A stretch of DNA of 64,000 nucleotides, taken from positions 186,001-250,000 of the forward strand of contig JARWMV010000018.1 of assembly GCA_030998015.1 (NCBI GenBank), given 5' to 3'. The stretch comes from Ceratorhiza oryzae-sativae. Taxonomy: Eukaryota; Basidiomycota; Agaricomycetes; Cantharellales; Ceratobasidiaceae. Positions within the stretch are counted from its first letter, which is position 1. The number at the start of each line of letters is the position of its first letter. Below, in pieces: positions 34,101 to 45,259 of this stretch. A program made the position numbers and the translations under genes. The notes below the pieces were generated by a model that saw only the letters and a program-made list of their open reading frames with translations, did not search any database and was not told the origin of the DNA.

Positions 34101-36749
34101 CAAGTAAATGAAGTACACCAGGAGCATGTTCGACGCCGAGACAGGTGTGTTCTTTTGCAGAAACTTTGGATCATCAAAGTGCTAGGCTTGGCTGGGAGTC
34201 TTACAATTGTTGATTAATAGGGGTGAGAAGTTCGACATGGAGATTCTGAAGTGGACGGTCAGTTAGCCTGACCTCAATCGTAGTAACTTTTCTAACAGCC
34301 ACATTGGCTTTGTTGGCAGAATTTCCTTCTAAATCAAAAAGACGCATGCTTCCACTGGGAGATTGTTGCAGCAAAAGAAAAGGAAGCCAATGATGGGCTG
34401 AAATCGGATTCCCTTGCCTGTCGAATTCCAGACAGTTGGGACGCAAGCAATCTGGCAGATAAAATCTCGACGCGTATGAAGAAGGTCTCCGAGCTTCTTG
34501 ACTATTGTTGGCAGGGGAATCCAAAGCCCCCGGTCTATCGGGAAGATGGAACGCGGAACTTGGCCGCGGAGCAGCAACAGCCAGATCCTCGCCCTTTGAC
34601 AAAACCACGCAAATTCCTGATCTATGTCGAGTACAAAGTACATCGTCATATGCTGAAAAGGGTCCGTCCTTTGTCCAACATGTGACCGCAGAGCTTGGCT
34701 GACACTTGATGAACACAATGCAGATGTTTGCCATTGAGCGCCGAGAGTTTGTGGAATACTGCGGCGAAATGACACCAGCAAAGCGTCAAGAGGCAGTTGA
34801 CAGGTTCACCAACAACCCCACCTGCCGCATCATGCTGATCAGCAAGGTAGCGGGCGCTGGGCTCAATCTTACAGCTGCTAATGTGGTGATCTTCGTAGTG
34901 AGTTCCTGTGTGACGTGCACCATTCAGATACAGCCATGACACCACTGAGTAGAGCCCCGTGTGGTCTGGGCAAGAAAAGAAGCAGATCATTGGTCGGGCA
35001 TGGCGATTTGGCCAGGCGGAGGAGGTTATAGTTCTGGATATACATGCACCCTGCGGTCCCGATCTAGCTCTTGCCGGCTATGCGGGGAGCAAATGTGCTA
35101 TGTTGGCCGAGTTCCTAAGGTCCGAGCGCGAGCTGTATGAGGCACACCAAGTCTGGCTCTCAGCTCAACGTGATGCGGAGCAACAGGAGGACAAGGAGAA
35201 TGAAGAGGACGAGAGTAGCGATTTGGAGGATGTACCACTGGCTGGTATTCGACAGGCACAGAGGTCTCATGTCAAGCCCCGCAAGCGAAAAACAACTGAT
35301 GTTGAGGTGGGCACTGACGCATCAACCAGTACACAGCCACAAGTGCAAGCTGAAGGGGCAGGCCAACCGAGCTTGAAACCCGTTAAAAGGCTGGCTCCCA
35401 CTGCTTTGCAGACTTCCACCACCTCGGGTTCTCAGTCAGGGCTGCCAGGCAATTCAAGTGGACATCCCACCACACGGCCAGCTCGCTCTGAACAAGCATT
35501 CTCGTATCCTCCTAGGAAGCGGTTGAAAGCATCAACGACAATGGAAATTCAAGCGCGGACGCAAATATCAACTATGGAAAATATCGTCCCGGCAGTCTCT
35601 GCCCAGGCCCCAGCGATGATGTCAATCCCAGGCCGTGCCTCGCCAGCGGTGATACCTCCCAGTAGATCGACCCTTCCTCGATCATCGCCCGCACTGCTGC
35701 CTAGCTCTCCTGTTCTAGCCGCCTCATCCTCATCACCTCCATCTCCGTCGCCTTCACCCTCACCACCCGTGTCACCCCCTCATCATCCCGTGTCGTTACC
35801 GGCTGCCTCGATATGTTCCTCCAGTCTGGTGGGGGCCATCGTAGATCAGACGGCTCCCACAGATGTGCATGGCTTCAGAGCAAAGAACCATATCCCGTTT
35901 GCTCCTCCGAATGCGCGCCATAAGCCAGGTGTGGCAACACCTTCGCAGTGTCATCAGCCTGTGGAAAACAAGTCCCCTGAGCTGTCTGGCTACCCTACTG
36001 CTCCAGCGCCGGGACATGTCACTTCTAGTCCAGAAATGTCGAACGGTGAAGTGTATACAAAGACTAAAGCACCGCGAAAGCATATCCCTATGGTCCCTGC
36101 CCACCTGCGGCCAAAACCAAAGCCAGCACCACTTCCACGGCCATCTGGTGGACCCGGGGACTTGTCGGCTGATTTCTTCAACCTATCTCACCCAGGTATT
36201 CTTCCACCAAAGCCTACCACACTGGCGACCACATTAGTTGGCCATGGAACTGATGGGCCAGGGACCACAGATGATACAGGGACCGGTTCTCCCCCATTGC
36301 CAATAGGTGCTGCCAAAAATCTGCCAACCGTCTGCTCCCCTCTGCAATCATCAGACAGCGGCCAAGTATGGGTTGAGAAAGTACAGATTCTAACTGCGTT
36401 ACATAAAGGTTCATCTGAACCTGTCCGGGTCTCGGCAGTACTGAATGGTATGTGCATCTGTATGAATTTAGCAATCCATGTTGTTGACTATGTGTTTCCA
36501 CCAGGCCCTTCATCCAAGATCACAGCTCATCCAGCTAAAGGTGCTGGTGTGCCACCAGTACCAGCCGCTTCGCAGCAGCATAAGCGCTCAGGTTTTGCCA
36601 AGCGTGAAACCAAGAAAGCCAGCGTGAAGCCAACTGGTGATGCAAGGGATGCCAAGGCTAGTTCTCTGAACAAGCAGGATATGGAGTTGGAAAAGGCATC
36701 TGCTGGTCCAAGTGCAACTTCCCGGATCTCACGACCATCCATGTTTTGA
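31196..36749 (+). CDS. SNF2-type DNA-dependent ATPase
   Basis: ATG 31196 opens a gene of roughly a dozen exons that join in frame by eye (for example AACAGA-GTGAGC...GCTGTAG-CGG at 31767-31830, and GTGGGATG...CCAG-GCA at 33240-33305). About 500 N-terminal residues are unrecognised. Then come motif I DDVGLGKT (32810; usual DEMGLGKT), motif Ia LVVVPRTLSSQW (33030) and motif II as DESH (33470; usual DEAH). Further on are STATPI (33555), a coiled, charged insertion (33740-33920), and the C-terminal lobe with LISKVAGAGLNLTAANVVIF (34835) and Q-x2-GRAWRFGQ (34980). A long basic, proline/serine-rich tail (35160-36749) contains RKRK-type nuclear signals. SNF2 proteins move or remodel nucleosomes. The frame appears intact. 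It is the only single-copy large gene here. Confidence 0.85.
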
Positions 36750-36826
36750 GAAAGCTATATGTCTCTATGCTGTGATCGTTGCTTTATCATATCAATTCTA
36801 GTAATCATAAAATCCAAAACATATCT

Positions 36827-36839
36827 TAAGCATGTGACG
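36827..36839. repeat. Solo copy of the 13-bp hAT terminus
   Basis: TAAGCATGTGACG here is identical to the inverted terminus at 19408 and is followed by GAAATTTTGATGAAATTTGG. It lies between the 3' ends of the SNF2 gene and family B copy 2. No partner terminus was found nearby, so it may be a relic or chance. Confidence 0.35.
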
Positions 36840-36926
36840 GAAATTTTGATGAAATTTGGAAATTGATAACAACAAACAAGAATGTGTTATATTGTACTGC
36901 GGATAAAGACTGATGTAGTGCACCCA

Positions 36927-37909
36927 CTATCGCTTGCGTTTCGGTGCAGGTGAATCAGGTGGTGCCGCCCTCTTTCCTTTAGCCTTCGAGATGCCCGCAT
37001 CCTTTGCATCTATGCCAGAACGACCGGAGGCCTCACCCTGACCCTCCATGACATCACCAACGACTTCCACAAGCTGTTTGCACATACCGGCATCCGGCGC
37101 AAGCACCCAATCCGATATCTGGCCAAGATTGTGCATAGGACGACCCGGCAAGGCATCCGCCCAGGGCCCCAGTCGACGCCAAGTTGGCCGGGACGGGTCA
37201 GACTCCAACGAGAGGCTGTTGGCCAGGAAGTTGAGCGGATCATCCGCTGAGAGAGTGGCATACTGCTCTCGGACAGTCCGGTCATATGGCCACTTGTCGG
37301 CCCAGCTTACCGGTCACCAATTTGGGCGGACGCCGGTACGTGACCACTCTTCGTACCAAGGTGCGTTGTAATTCTGAAGAGTGGCTTCCCAGGCCTCTTC
37401 GTAACCGTTGTGGCAAGTCGCCACCGCATACTCGGCTTGAGTGCTTGTCAACCATAGGCAAGGCGCACTGGTAATGACGATCAGAAAAATGAAAGAGCTA
37501 AGATAGCGCAATCTAGCTTACCCCCCTCGGAAACGCGCATCACGCTGGAGTTCTATCTTGATGGTATCTGAAACCCTCACCCAGAACCAATCGATGTCGT
37601 CAGTGAACCAACAACATTAAGCATAGAGTCCATCAGGGTCGCGCAGAGCGGTGGTCTTGCCCACAAGGTTTAACCCACGGAACACACCGCTTTGGATCAT
37701 CACCTCGGGAATGGGGGATCCTTTCAGCCGCCAACTCAAAATGCACCGAGCCGAGTACTCTAACTCGAGCTGTCCAGCGGTTAGACCGCAAAGGTGAACG
37801 TCATGGTTAAAAGCTCACACGATTGATTTTTGTCTTGAGTTTCATCCACCAGAGCCTCCCATTCAGGCGCCGGGTTTTTTCCGGAGACGGGTGCAGGAGA
37901 GTGAGACAT
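36927..37909 (-). pseudogene. Family B copy 2 with one premature stop
   Basis: ATG 37909 starts MSHSPAPVSGKNPAPEWEAL. After an intron the core reads LEYSARCILSWRLKG (about 37740), FRGLNLVGKT (about 37670), then GLYA-stop-CCWF-TDDIDWFW (about 37600). The TAA replaces the Gln of copy 3 (AQCVWF), one C-to-T change from CAA. The rest is preserved: donor GGGTAAGC at 37516, then TQAEYAVATCHNGYEEAW (37440), WPYDRTV (37280), APDAGM (37090) and a basic tail PAPKRKR ending at 36927. The function of family B is unknown; the basic tail suggests nuclear location. It lies head to head with family D copy 1, 140 bp apart, with a CACGTG between them. Confidence 0.65.
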
Positions 37910-37942
37910 GGTGTGGGCGGACGGCAACCGGATGCAACGAGG

Positions 37943-37948
37943 CACGTG
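37943..37948. promoter_or_regulatory. CACGTG in the bidirectional B2/D1 promoter
   Basis: GGCACGTGTC lies 33 bp upstream of the family B copy 2 ATG (37909) and about 100 bp upstream of the family D copy 1 ATG (38050). Confidence 0.5.
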
Positions 37949-38049
37949 TCAGAAACACGGTCACATGATCTAGTGTTTATTTGCCTGGCCAACCTTCCTC
38001 TCTGCAACCACTAACCTTCAACTCACCACGCTCTCCAACTCTTCAATAA

Positions 38050-40102
38050 ATGTCCGCCTCAACACGCGCACTGCCATTCGATATTGATGAGGTGTACGGA
38101 CCGACCGAGGAGGCTCCCTTGAGGCGGGAGACACACCGGCTAGAGACTGAAGACAACCGGCGGGTGGGAAGCAAGGAGAGTAAGTGAAAACTCACCATAG
38201 TACACAACCCCAGTACATTAACAGAGTCTTCATCGCAGCTCGGGTTCGCTTTTTGACTGATTTCATATTCGTCAAAAAAGGCGAGTTCGTGTATCCTTAC
38301 TACCAGTTGTGCACAGAATGGTTCTGGGAGGGGGTGGAGGTTTATGGCTTCATGATGGCAGCGACGACCGGAGTGGAGCGTTGGTTTGTGTGGAGCCTGC
38401 ACTGGTGGATGGACTGGCCTGGTCGGGATATGCAGCTGGTGCGAATCGATCGTGTGGTTGGGATCACAAAGGAAAGTGACCCACACTTTCGAAACGGGTG
38501 AGCATTAAGTTCTACATCCTGGGGACATTGGAAACTGACATGCTACACCACAGCAATGAGCAGGTCCTTTGGTTGGAGACATCCCAGGGCTATTCATACG
38601 CCCTGATGGAGCCGGATGATCTCTATAGAGCGGGTTACATGGCGGTGCTCCTGAGCTGGCGGGACCTGGGACGGGGCGGCTTGGGGCCGTGTGGGCCGAT
38701 CAACCTCGACATGCCGCCGCCCGACTGGTGGCACAAGAATGGCAAGGTGGCCGGGAAGAAGGCCTGGCAGATGTTGCAGAAGGCGTGGAAGAAGAAGAAG
38801 CAGGAGGAAAAAAGCGACGACGATGAGGCGGCCGGGTTGGAGCACGAGGACCGCGCAGTAAGGGGAGGAAAACGGCGCCGGTCTCCAGCCTCCCCAGCAC
38901 AAGCGAAGGCGAAAAGACGATCCTCTGGCAAGCATCATGGAATCGTCGCCTCTGCCGGAGAGGCCTCCTCAAGCGCGACCCTACACAGCAAGCCCGGAGG
39001 GTCGAACGAACCAGCTCGAGCCGACAAGGTGCCGCCCAAGAAGCGTCCACGCTACATCGATATCGACGAGGAGTACATCCCTCCGTCTGGTAGGGTCCCT
39101 CCGAGCCCCCCCTCTCCCTCTTCCTCACATGGTCAGTCGTCCCCTCGCCCACCGTCTCCTCCGCCCATTGCTCGCTCGCTCGCCGCCTCCCAGCACCCTT
39201 GCTCCCGCCCCACCACCTTCCGCCCGCCCGCCACAGCCAAGCCCTCCACCACTCTCATGCCCTCTGCCACCGTCACCCCCCCTGCCACCGGCTACTCTCC
39301 CACAACTGTCCACTTCCCCAGGACCGGCGGCCCCCCCTGATAAATCCCACAATCCATCGATCCCCCCTCACCACTCCCCCGCCCCCCAACCTCGCCCCAC
39401 CCCACAGCCGGCTCCCACGCCGGCGCTGGCTGGCCCGTCAGCCAAGACTGCTTCGTCGTTGGCCAAGGACCGGGCAGTCCGAGAGGCCGACCATGGGTAC
39501 GAGCCAGGCCTGGCTACCCAGGGAGCGAACAAGTTGCCGCCACTTACTATGCCTGGGCCAGTGGCGGAGATAGGTGAGTCTCACTGCGCACTTATTGACT
39601 AACAAGAAGCTCACATACGGGGAGGTACAGAGTCCAAGGGTGGCGAGTGCCCTGACGCAGTGTCCAGCCAGGACTCGGATGTAGCCCAGGCGGTGGCAGG
39701 GATGTCCCTCGGTATGTATATGATCCCTCATTGGTGTGACCCCATTGATTGATAATGTACGAAGTCGGGTCAGTGGTCCCATCCAGGCGCATGACGTCGC
39801 CGGGGCCCATTTCCCTGATCCCTCTGCAGGAGGTACCTCAGGTTGACGAGCCTGGTTCAGGCGCAAGCATGGCCGGCCTGCAGCCGTGCGCTCCAGGTGC
39901 TGAAGCGGGCTCCTCTGAGGACGCCGAGGGTGTGGTGGCAGCGAACGCCGCCAGTAGTCGACCTGGCCTGGCAACTTCCGCTCCGCAGCCACTTCGACAT
40001 GTTGTAAAGGCAGTGACGAAGCGCAACTTGGTTGAGCCGGATGCCGACGATGAACGTTCGTCCAGGCGACACGTTCGTTTACCACATGTACCCCCAGCGT
40101 AA
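38050..40102 (+). CDS. Family D copy 1: conserved N-terminal domain with long basic, proline-rich tail
   Basis: ATG 38050 opens MSASTRALPFDIDEVYG. Introns at 38179-38238 and 38499-38553 are at the same positions and phases as in the two other D copies. The conserved domain (about 38240-38650) reads VRFLTDFIFVKKGEFVYP, C, FW, VEVYGFMM, W, WSLHWWMDW, LVRIDRVVGI, FRNG, then YSYALMEPDD. It is followed by a Lys-rich helix KKAWQMLQKAWKKKKQEEK and a long S/P/T-rich tail with several basic clusters. At least two more introns are needed after 39.3 kb to reach the stop at 40102, and their borders are guesses. I do not recognise the domain. A chromatin or DNA-binding reader is only an inference from composition. 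Confidence 0.65.
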
Positions 40103-40517
40103 CATGATCTGTCTTCCGGCGCCGCTAGTCACTCATGCATTGAACTTTCATTGGCCCCGCCCCCAAAGTTGAATCCTGTATATCTGATATAGTTGTGTGC
40201 CTTGCAATAATCACATTTACTCATGTTCGTTGAGAATGCGATACACTTCCCGTTCAGTTCTCCAGTATTGCGTCACTAGCGTGCTGCAAATGACTCTCTG
40301 AAATCACGCCTCAATTGCTCCCCATCGACTAATTCTATCAATCCTAAGTTGACTGGCGCATAGCTGACGACATATGGAACAAGTGCAAAGACAGTTATAT
40401 TCAAATTTCTTTCATTTGTTCAAAATATGCTCGCCATGAATATCCTGCAAATAGGCAACACTTCTCAACAGAGCCGCATCCTTTGCAGGCTGGCTCTAAC
40501 TTGTGGCACTCCGATCT

Positions 40518-40550
40518 CACGTGATATCGAACCCCACGCGCTTGCACGTG
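40518..40550. promoter_or_regulatory. Two CACGTG boxes upstream of type II copy 5
   Basis: CACGTG occurs at 40518-40523 and 40545-40550, the second 38 bp before a possible ATG at 40588. They resemble the paired boxes before family B copy 1 and family D copy 3. Confidence 0.5.
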
Positions 40551-40587
40551 ACATCACCTTTTTAATCCCGCCCACCTCAACACACAC

Positions 40588-42112
40588 ATGATGGACTGCA
40601 GCACGACTTGTAAGCTCCCATCATCCGGCATTTGGGAACCATAGAATTCGACGACTCCTCAGCCCAAAGCCAGAACGCTGACCATGCAGGCAAGATTTCT
40701 GCCGACGACGGAACCGCTGAGGTAAGCGACCTTCATTGTTTCTCAGCCGCATCAACTGGTCATGCTGAACACCCTATACATTAGTACTGCTATATCTGCG
40801 AAGATGGTGGCTCCACCATCCATTGCACCATCTGCCAAAAGGCGTTCTGCTGTTTGATGATCGGCAAGGCTTCAGAGAACGAAGAGAACCAGGCATGTGT
40901 GAGCGTCCCTGCTTCCATGGTGGACGAAATCAACATGGCGTTTCCCTGCCCGTCCTGCCTGACTTCCGCCCAGGCTCGATCTGTGCCGGTGAGTGTGTCG
41001 AAGTGTCTTACTTCGATGCATCTTGACCCACCCATACCACAGTACATGATTAATCGTGCAGCGCGAGCAACGCTGAGGCTTGCGTTGCCCTCCAGCGTTG
41101 CGCTGGTTATTTTGCACATAGATTCTCTGTTCTCGCAGGCATGGGCATTGATGGAGCAAACCCTGGGACTACTCAATGCCTTCCAGATCAATGTTGCTAG
41201 CTTCTGCAGCCTGCTGCACTGTGGCAGGACGGCATCAGACGAACAGGGGATGTTAGACAAGTGAGCGAAGTTCAAAGTTTCACTAGGCCCATCAGCTGAC
41301 CCGCGTCGTGACTTTAGGTTGGACAGCGATCTCGGCCGCCACCTATTGGTGATACTGGTAACAGAGAGTAATCCTGGTGGCAGATAGTGGACTGAGTCCA
41401 CCACTGCAAAACGCTCAGCATCCCAGTTGAGAGAAACGGATCTTTTATCTTTTGTCGTCAATGGCACCCGATCGCTCTCGCGCGGGGCGCTGTCTGTCAG
41501 GTACTTCAGGATCACTTGTGGCTGGAACCTACCCGGCCCAGCAGTTGTGAGGGACTTAGCTAACTACTTAAACACATGCGTATGGAGCCATATGATCCAC
41601 ATCCCGGTACAAGTGTTAAACTATCACGTCCTAGAATGCGCGTGTCGTCTTTGGTCCTGCCGACTACATCTTCTGTTCTCCCGAGCGATTACATGGTAAT
41701 GCTTCCGGAACTGTTCTTAAACATTTATTACTTCGGAAGCGACTTCCGGTCATCGCTCTACCGAGTCTGAGGTCGATCCGAGGAAGCGCGTTTGCACACT
41801 GGATTGCTCATGATGGATCGGGAGGCCTCAGGCTTGATGATTAGCGTGACAAAGATCTTTCACTCTCCGCTTTGCAAACGACCACTTGGTGTGGACCTGC
41901 CGATCGCGTCCACCATTTGCACGTGCAGGGATATCGACAATCACAAAGAGATGTGGTCCATTGTCGATAGGGCCTCTGTTGCAGGGGAGGCGCTTTTTGT
42001 GTTCAAGTCTACTTGTTGCGGCCTTAGGCTGCATGTCGCGATCTTCCCTGGCCACCGTCGTACGGTTGAGCGTGTCTCAGAACTATTCACCGAAGAAGAT
42101 TTGGAATCCTGA
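40588..42112 (+). pseudogene. Type II family copy 5 (ADD-like finger, RPLG module; two nonsense codons)
   Basis: The first exon border is uncertain (possible ATG 40588). From 40785 the gene encodes the finger CYICEDGGSTIHCTICQKAFC and a later CPSC, then (phase-0 intron) YMINRAARATLR and SVALVILHIDSL. The next exon reads LVILVTESNPGGR, then a TAG at 41386-41388 exactly where copy 2 has Tyr before a conserved Trp, then FRITCGWNLPG (about 41510). The last block has FGSDFRSSLYRV, a TGA at 41768-41770 where copy 7 has Trp (GRSEE follows in both), then CKRPLGVDLP, CTC and STCCG (41870-42030). Apart from the two stops and a probable frame slip near 42112, conservation is high. Either young decay or some recoding would explain this. 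Confidence 0.65.
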
Positions 42113-42819
42113 ATCGGGTTTGTTCAAATTCAAAATGAGCACCATAGTCATGATGATCACCTTTGTGAGTTCTTTTCTCAGGTGTCTTTGTCCAGAACTA
42201 TTGACGACGGATCAATCAATAGCCGGCTGGCTCAAAAGGCCACAGCCTGAAAACGCGCGAAGCAGTTCCATGGACATTGGCAGGCAGATGGCTGCTAGCC
42301 CGCAGCAGGCATGGCGCCCAGGCGGGCCAACCTTCCACCTCCCATTCCGTTTAACCAAGCGTATAACCTGTATCCAGTCAGCCTCTTACCCAAAATATAT
42401 CGTTGCTCATCTATTCCTGCTTGGTGCTAACATATTTCGTTTCATGAGAGGGATTAACTCCCAGTACAGCATATGAACCTGATGAAGAAGACCATTCAGG
42501 GAAATTGACAGTAGTTCGCCTTTGCGCGTTTGACAACACCCCCAGTCTTGGATCATTTTTTGGATCATGCAAATGGTTTCACTATTCAGGGGGTTTGTAA
42601 GTTTGTAAGTTGGACACGTTAGAGGGTATGATCTAAACAAAACAAATGGGAATGACCAATTTTAATTGCAACCAAGTTCATCTGTATTTCAGGCAAACCA
42701 AGGATTATGCATGTGAGATTGGCGGCTTTTACAACATAGAATAACAGTTGCTGATCCAAAGCTGTATTAAGGTCTAATCTTACTACACCAGAGCACATTA
42801 GGCCTCCATCATGCCATCA

Positions 42820-42990
42820 TAAAGATGTGATGTGAGAGCTTTGCCGGACATCGGCACCCACATGCGGGAACAGGTCGTTGCCTGGCCATTCCCGTCCCCG
42901 CCCCTGCCCCTGAATGCCGGAATGCCCATAATACGAAAATGCTGGCAGAATGCTGGCATGGGGGGGGAGCAAGCATGCGAGAACGTGATA
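42820..42990. mobile_element. Fragment resembling the hAT subterminal region
   Basis: GATGTGATGTGAGAGCTTTGCC...CGGCACC, followed by GCGGGAAC and GCCGGAATGCC motifs and ending in GCATGCGAGAACGTGATAAC, resembles the terminal architecture of the element at 19.4-22.05 kb. It looks like a short internally deleted derivative or relic. The match is by eye only. Confidence 0.4.
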
Positions 42991-43379
42991 ACGCAAATGT
43001 ATATATGTATTGTAGCATGTCGACCATGCATATGATTCATAGCAAAAAGTTGGGGCATAAGTACAGCATTGGGAAGTATTTGCGGATTCAAACAACTATT
43101 GTACAAACAAACATAATATAATTCGCCTTCTGGAAACAGACAGGTATAGGCAGCATACAATACCGTTAACTATCGACGAGGGAAAAAACACAATTCGGAC
43201 ATTGCCACATGTTGTGCACATAGATATCGTCCTCCCTCAGCCTCGCAAGCGGCCTACTCCCTCCCTCAATATCACCTTGTAGTGGAAGCCCTCGCGACAG
43301 TGGGCCAATTCCAATGTGTAATAGCTAGTAATCGAACGTCAGTTAACATAAACCACCACGCAAGGCAACATCTACTTAC

Positions 43380-43490
43380 GAGACGCTCGGCGAGCAAATG
43401 AACAGTCTTGTGCTTGGCCTTGACCGACTCCAGCTTGATGGTGACCTCTTTGCCAGAGAGAAGGTTGGTACCTAGATAGGTATCGACGGA
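43380..43490 (-). pseudogene. Casein kinase 1-like exon fragment
   Basis: A minus-strand exon preceded by CTTCCCAG and followed by GTAAGTAG encodes YLGTNLLSGKEVTIKLESV and then KAKHKTVHLLAERL. This matches the glycine-loop/Lys region of casein kinase 1 (usual form GDIYLGTN-x(3)-GEEVAIKLE-x-VKxKH). The catalytic Lys of IKLE is kept. No further kinase motifs (HRD, DFG-equivalent) were found nearby in any frame, so this is a captured or decayed exon rather than a kinase gene. An upstream open frame with ATG at 43715 may supply a first exon. Confidence 0.6.
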
Positions 43491-44279
43491 CTGGGAAGTT
43501 GGGGAAGGATTGCACGGGCAGGTAGACTGGCGTGTGGTGGATGGGTCGCGTCAGGCACACACGCCACAGTTAGCGAAGCGAGGCTACCCTTCTCACAGCA
43601 TGTTCCCCCTATAGCGCTGGGAAACGCAAGCGCTCGACACAGGTAGTGAGAACTCACAAGACTGAGGGATGCTATAGCGTCATATGAACCGTTCACAGTC
43701 GCCTGTCTAGCCATTGCAGGCACAAGCGGGGGCCGTTTGGCCCAACTCGTAGTGTGCGCAGAAACCGAGACCCACACAGTAGGGAATGCGGTTAATCTAA
43801 AACTCGAACAGTAATCTCGGCTTTCGTAGGGATGAGGAAGATTGGAACTTACCGACCGGGGGCGCTGGGTGAGCCATAGGGGAAGTGCCGGAGCAAGCAT
43901 GGAGTGTCACTGCAAAGGAACCCTATCCTTCACAGACGTCACATTCTGGGTGGCGGGACAGCGTTTCGAATGATCCGGTGTTGCCATGGATTCCATTTCG
44001 TGGTCAGGGCTGAGATGTCCGGGGCCGGGCGCCGAGGCCTGCACGTGACAATCCGACATGTTGACACCGGAAGCAAACACTCCGTATATCACGTGCCGGG
44101 GCTCGATTGTTTTTTCCTCCCCATCAGCTCGACCACCACGTCCCGAACGTCACGGCCCCGCCTCGACGACCCCCCCACGCAAACTCCAACTTAGGGTATG
44201 TGTGCACAAGTGGCTCTGCCCTCCGCGACAGGCTAACCACCAGTCGGGATCGCGCACTCCCTCTTCCTTGTCCCACCCG

Positions 44280-45255
44280 GCGGGCGTTGCTCTCGAGGCT
44301 CTGCCCACCTCGGTCGGTTGCCACTGGCCGGGGTTGCAACGCCCCATCGGCACACAAACGGGGTGAGAACGTTGCACGAAGGGGCTCTGCCCACCTTGGC
44401 TGGCCTGCCCAGCCGAGGCCGCAACGTTCAAACCTACCCCCGCTTCAACACTGCGCCGAACGACAACGATGTTGCACCTGAGGCTCTGCCCACCTTGTCT
44501 GGTCATTGCCAGCCAAGGTTGCAACGTCGACGAGACCATCAACCACGTCAAGTCTCTACGATGTGGACGTTGCACTTCGGGCGCTGCCTGCCTTGGTCGG
44601 TCTTGACCGGCTGGGGCTGCGACGTCCATGTCTCCGAGTTACCTCGACATTCCCCAAGACCGACACGGGCGTTGCAGAATAGGGCTCTGCCTACCTCGTT
44701 CGGCCATCGCTGGCTGAGGTAGCAACGCCCGCGTCGCCATCTTACCACGTGTGACACCAAGTCGTACAGGTGTTGCTTTTCAGGCTCTGCCTACCTTGGC
44801 CGGTCTTGACCGACCAAGGGTGCAACGTTCGCGTCGGACACCCCTGCAAAGCAACAATGAACGGAGTCGGCGTTGCACCCGGGCTCTGCCCACCTCGGTT
44901 GCTCGTCCCCGGCTGAGGTTGCAACGCCCAAGTCGGGCTCTCACTGGGTCGTAGCACTGTAGCAGGTGGACGTTGCGCTTGAGGCTTTGCCCACCTTGGC
45001 TAGTTCCCGCTGGCCAAGGTTGCAACGTCCTCTGGTCATTCTTCCTGCTACCATGCAACTACTGCAGGTGAGGCTTGCACCAGACGCTTTGCCCATCTCG
45101 GCTGCCAACTGGCAGTTGAGTTTGCACCATTCATGTGTGACGGCTGTTGCAAGTTTGCAGCCAGTCGGTTAGTTGATCTGGATAGGCTGTATATGAAAGG
45201 AAAGGGAGTTGCATAGGGGCTCTGCCCACCTGCATTGTCTGTTAGACGGCGTAGG
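44280..45255. repeat. Array of GC-rich hairpin units with variable spacers
   Basis: About ten units at roughly 100-bp intervals start near 44285, 44371, 44471, 44570, 44671, 44772, 44872, 44971, 45074 and 45208. Each is about 50-57 bp of the form GTTGCA..GGCTCTGCCCACCTYGG...CCRAGGT-TGCAAC, so its arms GTTGCA/TGCAAC and CCTYGG/CCRAGG pair into a hairpin. The 30-46 bp between units look unrelated to each other. The last two units are degraded. Long frames across the array on both strands are composition by-products. Confidence 0.85.
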
Positions 45256-45259
45256 TCGC

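Noticed and set aside
44050..45060. Long open frames on both strands of the hairpin array
   Set aside because: They follow the GC-rich repeat and occur in several frames at once. No motif or splice support.
44280..45255. CRISPR array
   Set aside because: The repeat-spacer look is real, but the repeats are degenerate hairpins of about 52 bp in a clearly eukaryotic setting with no cas genes. I kept it as a hairpin repeat.
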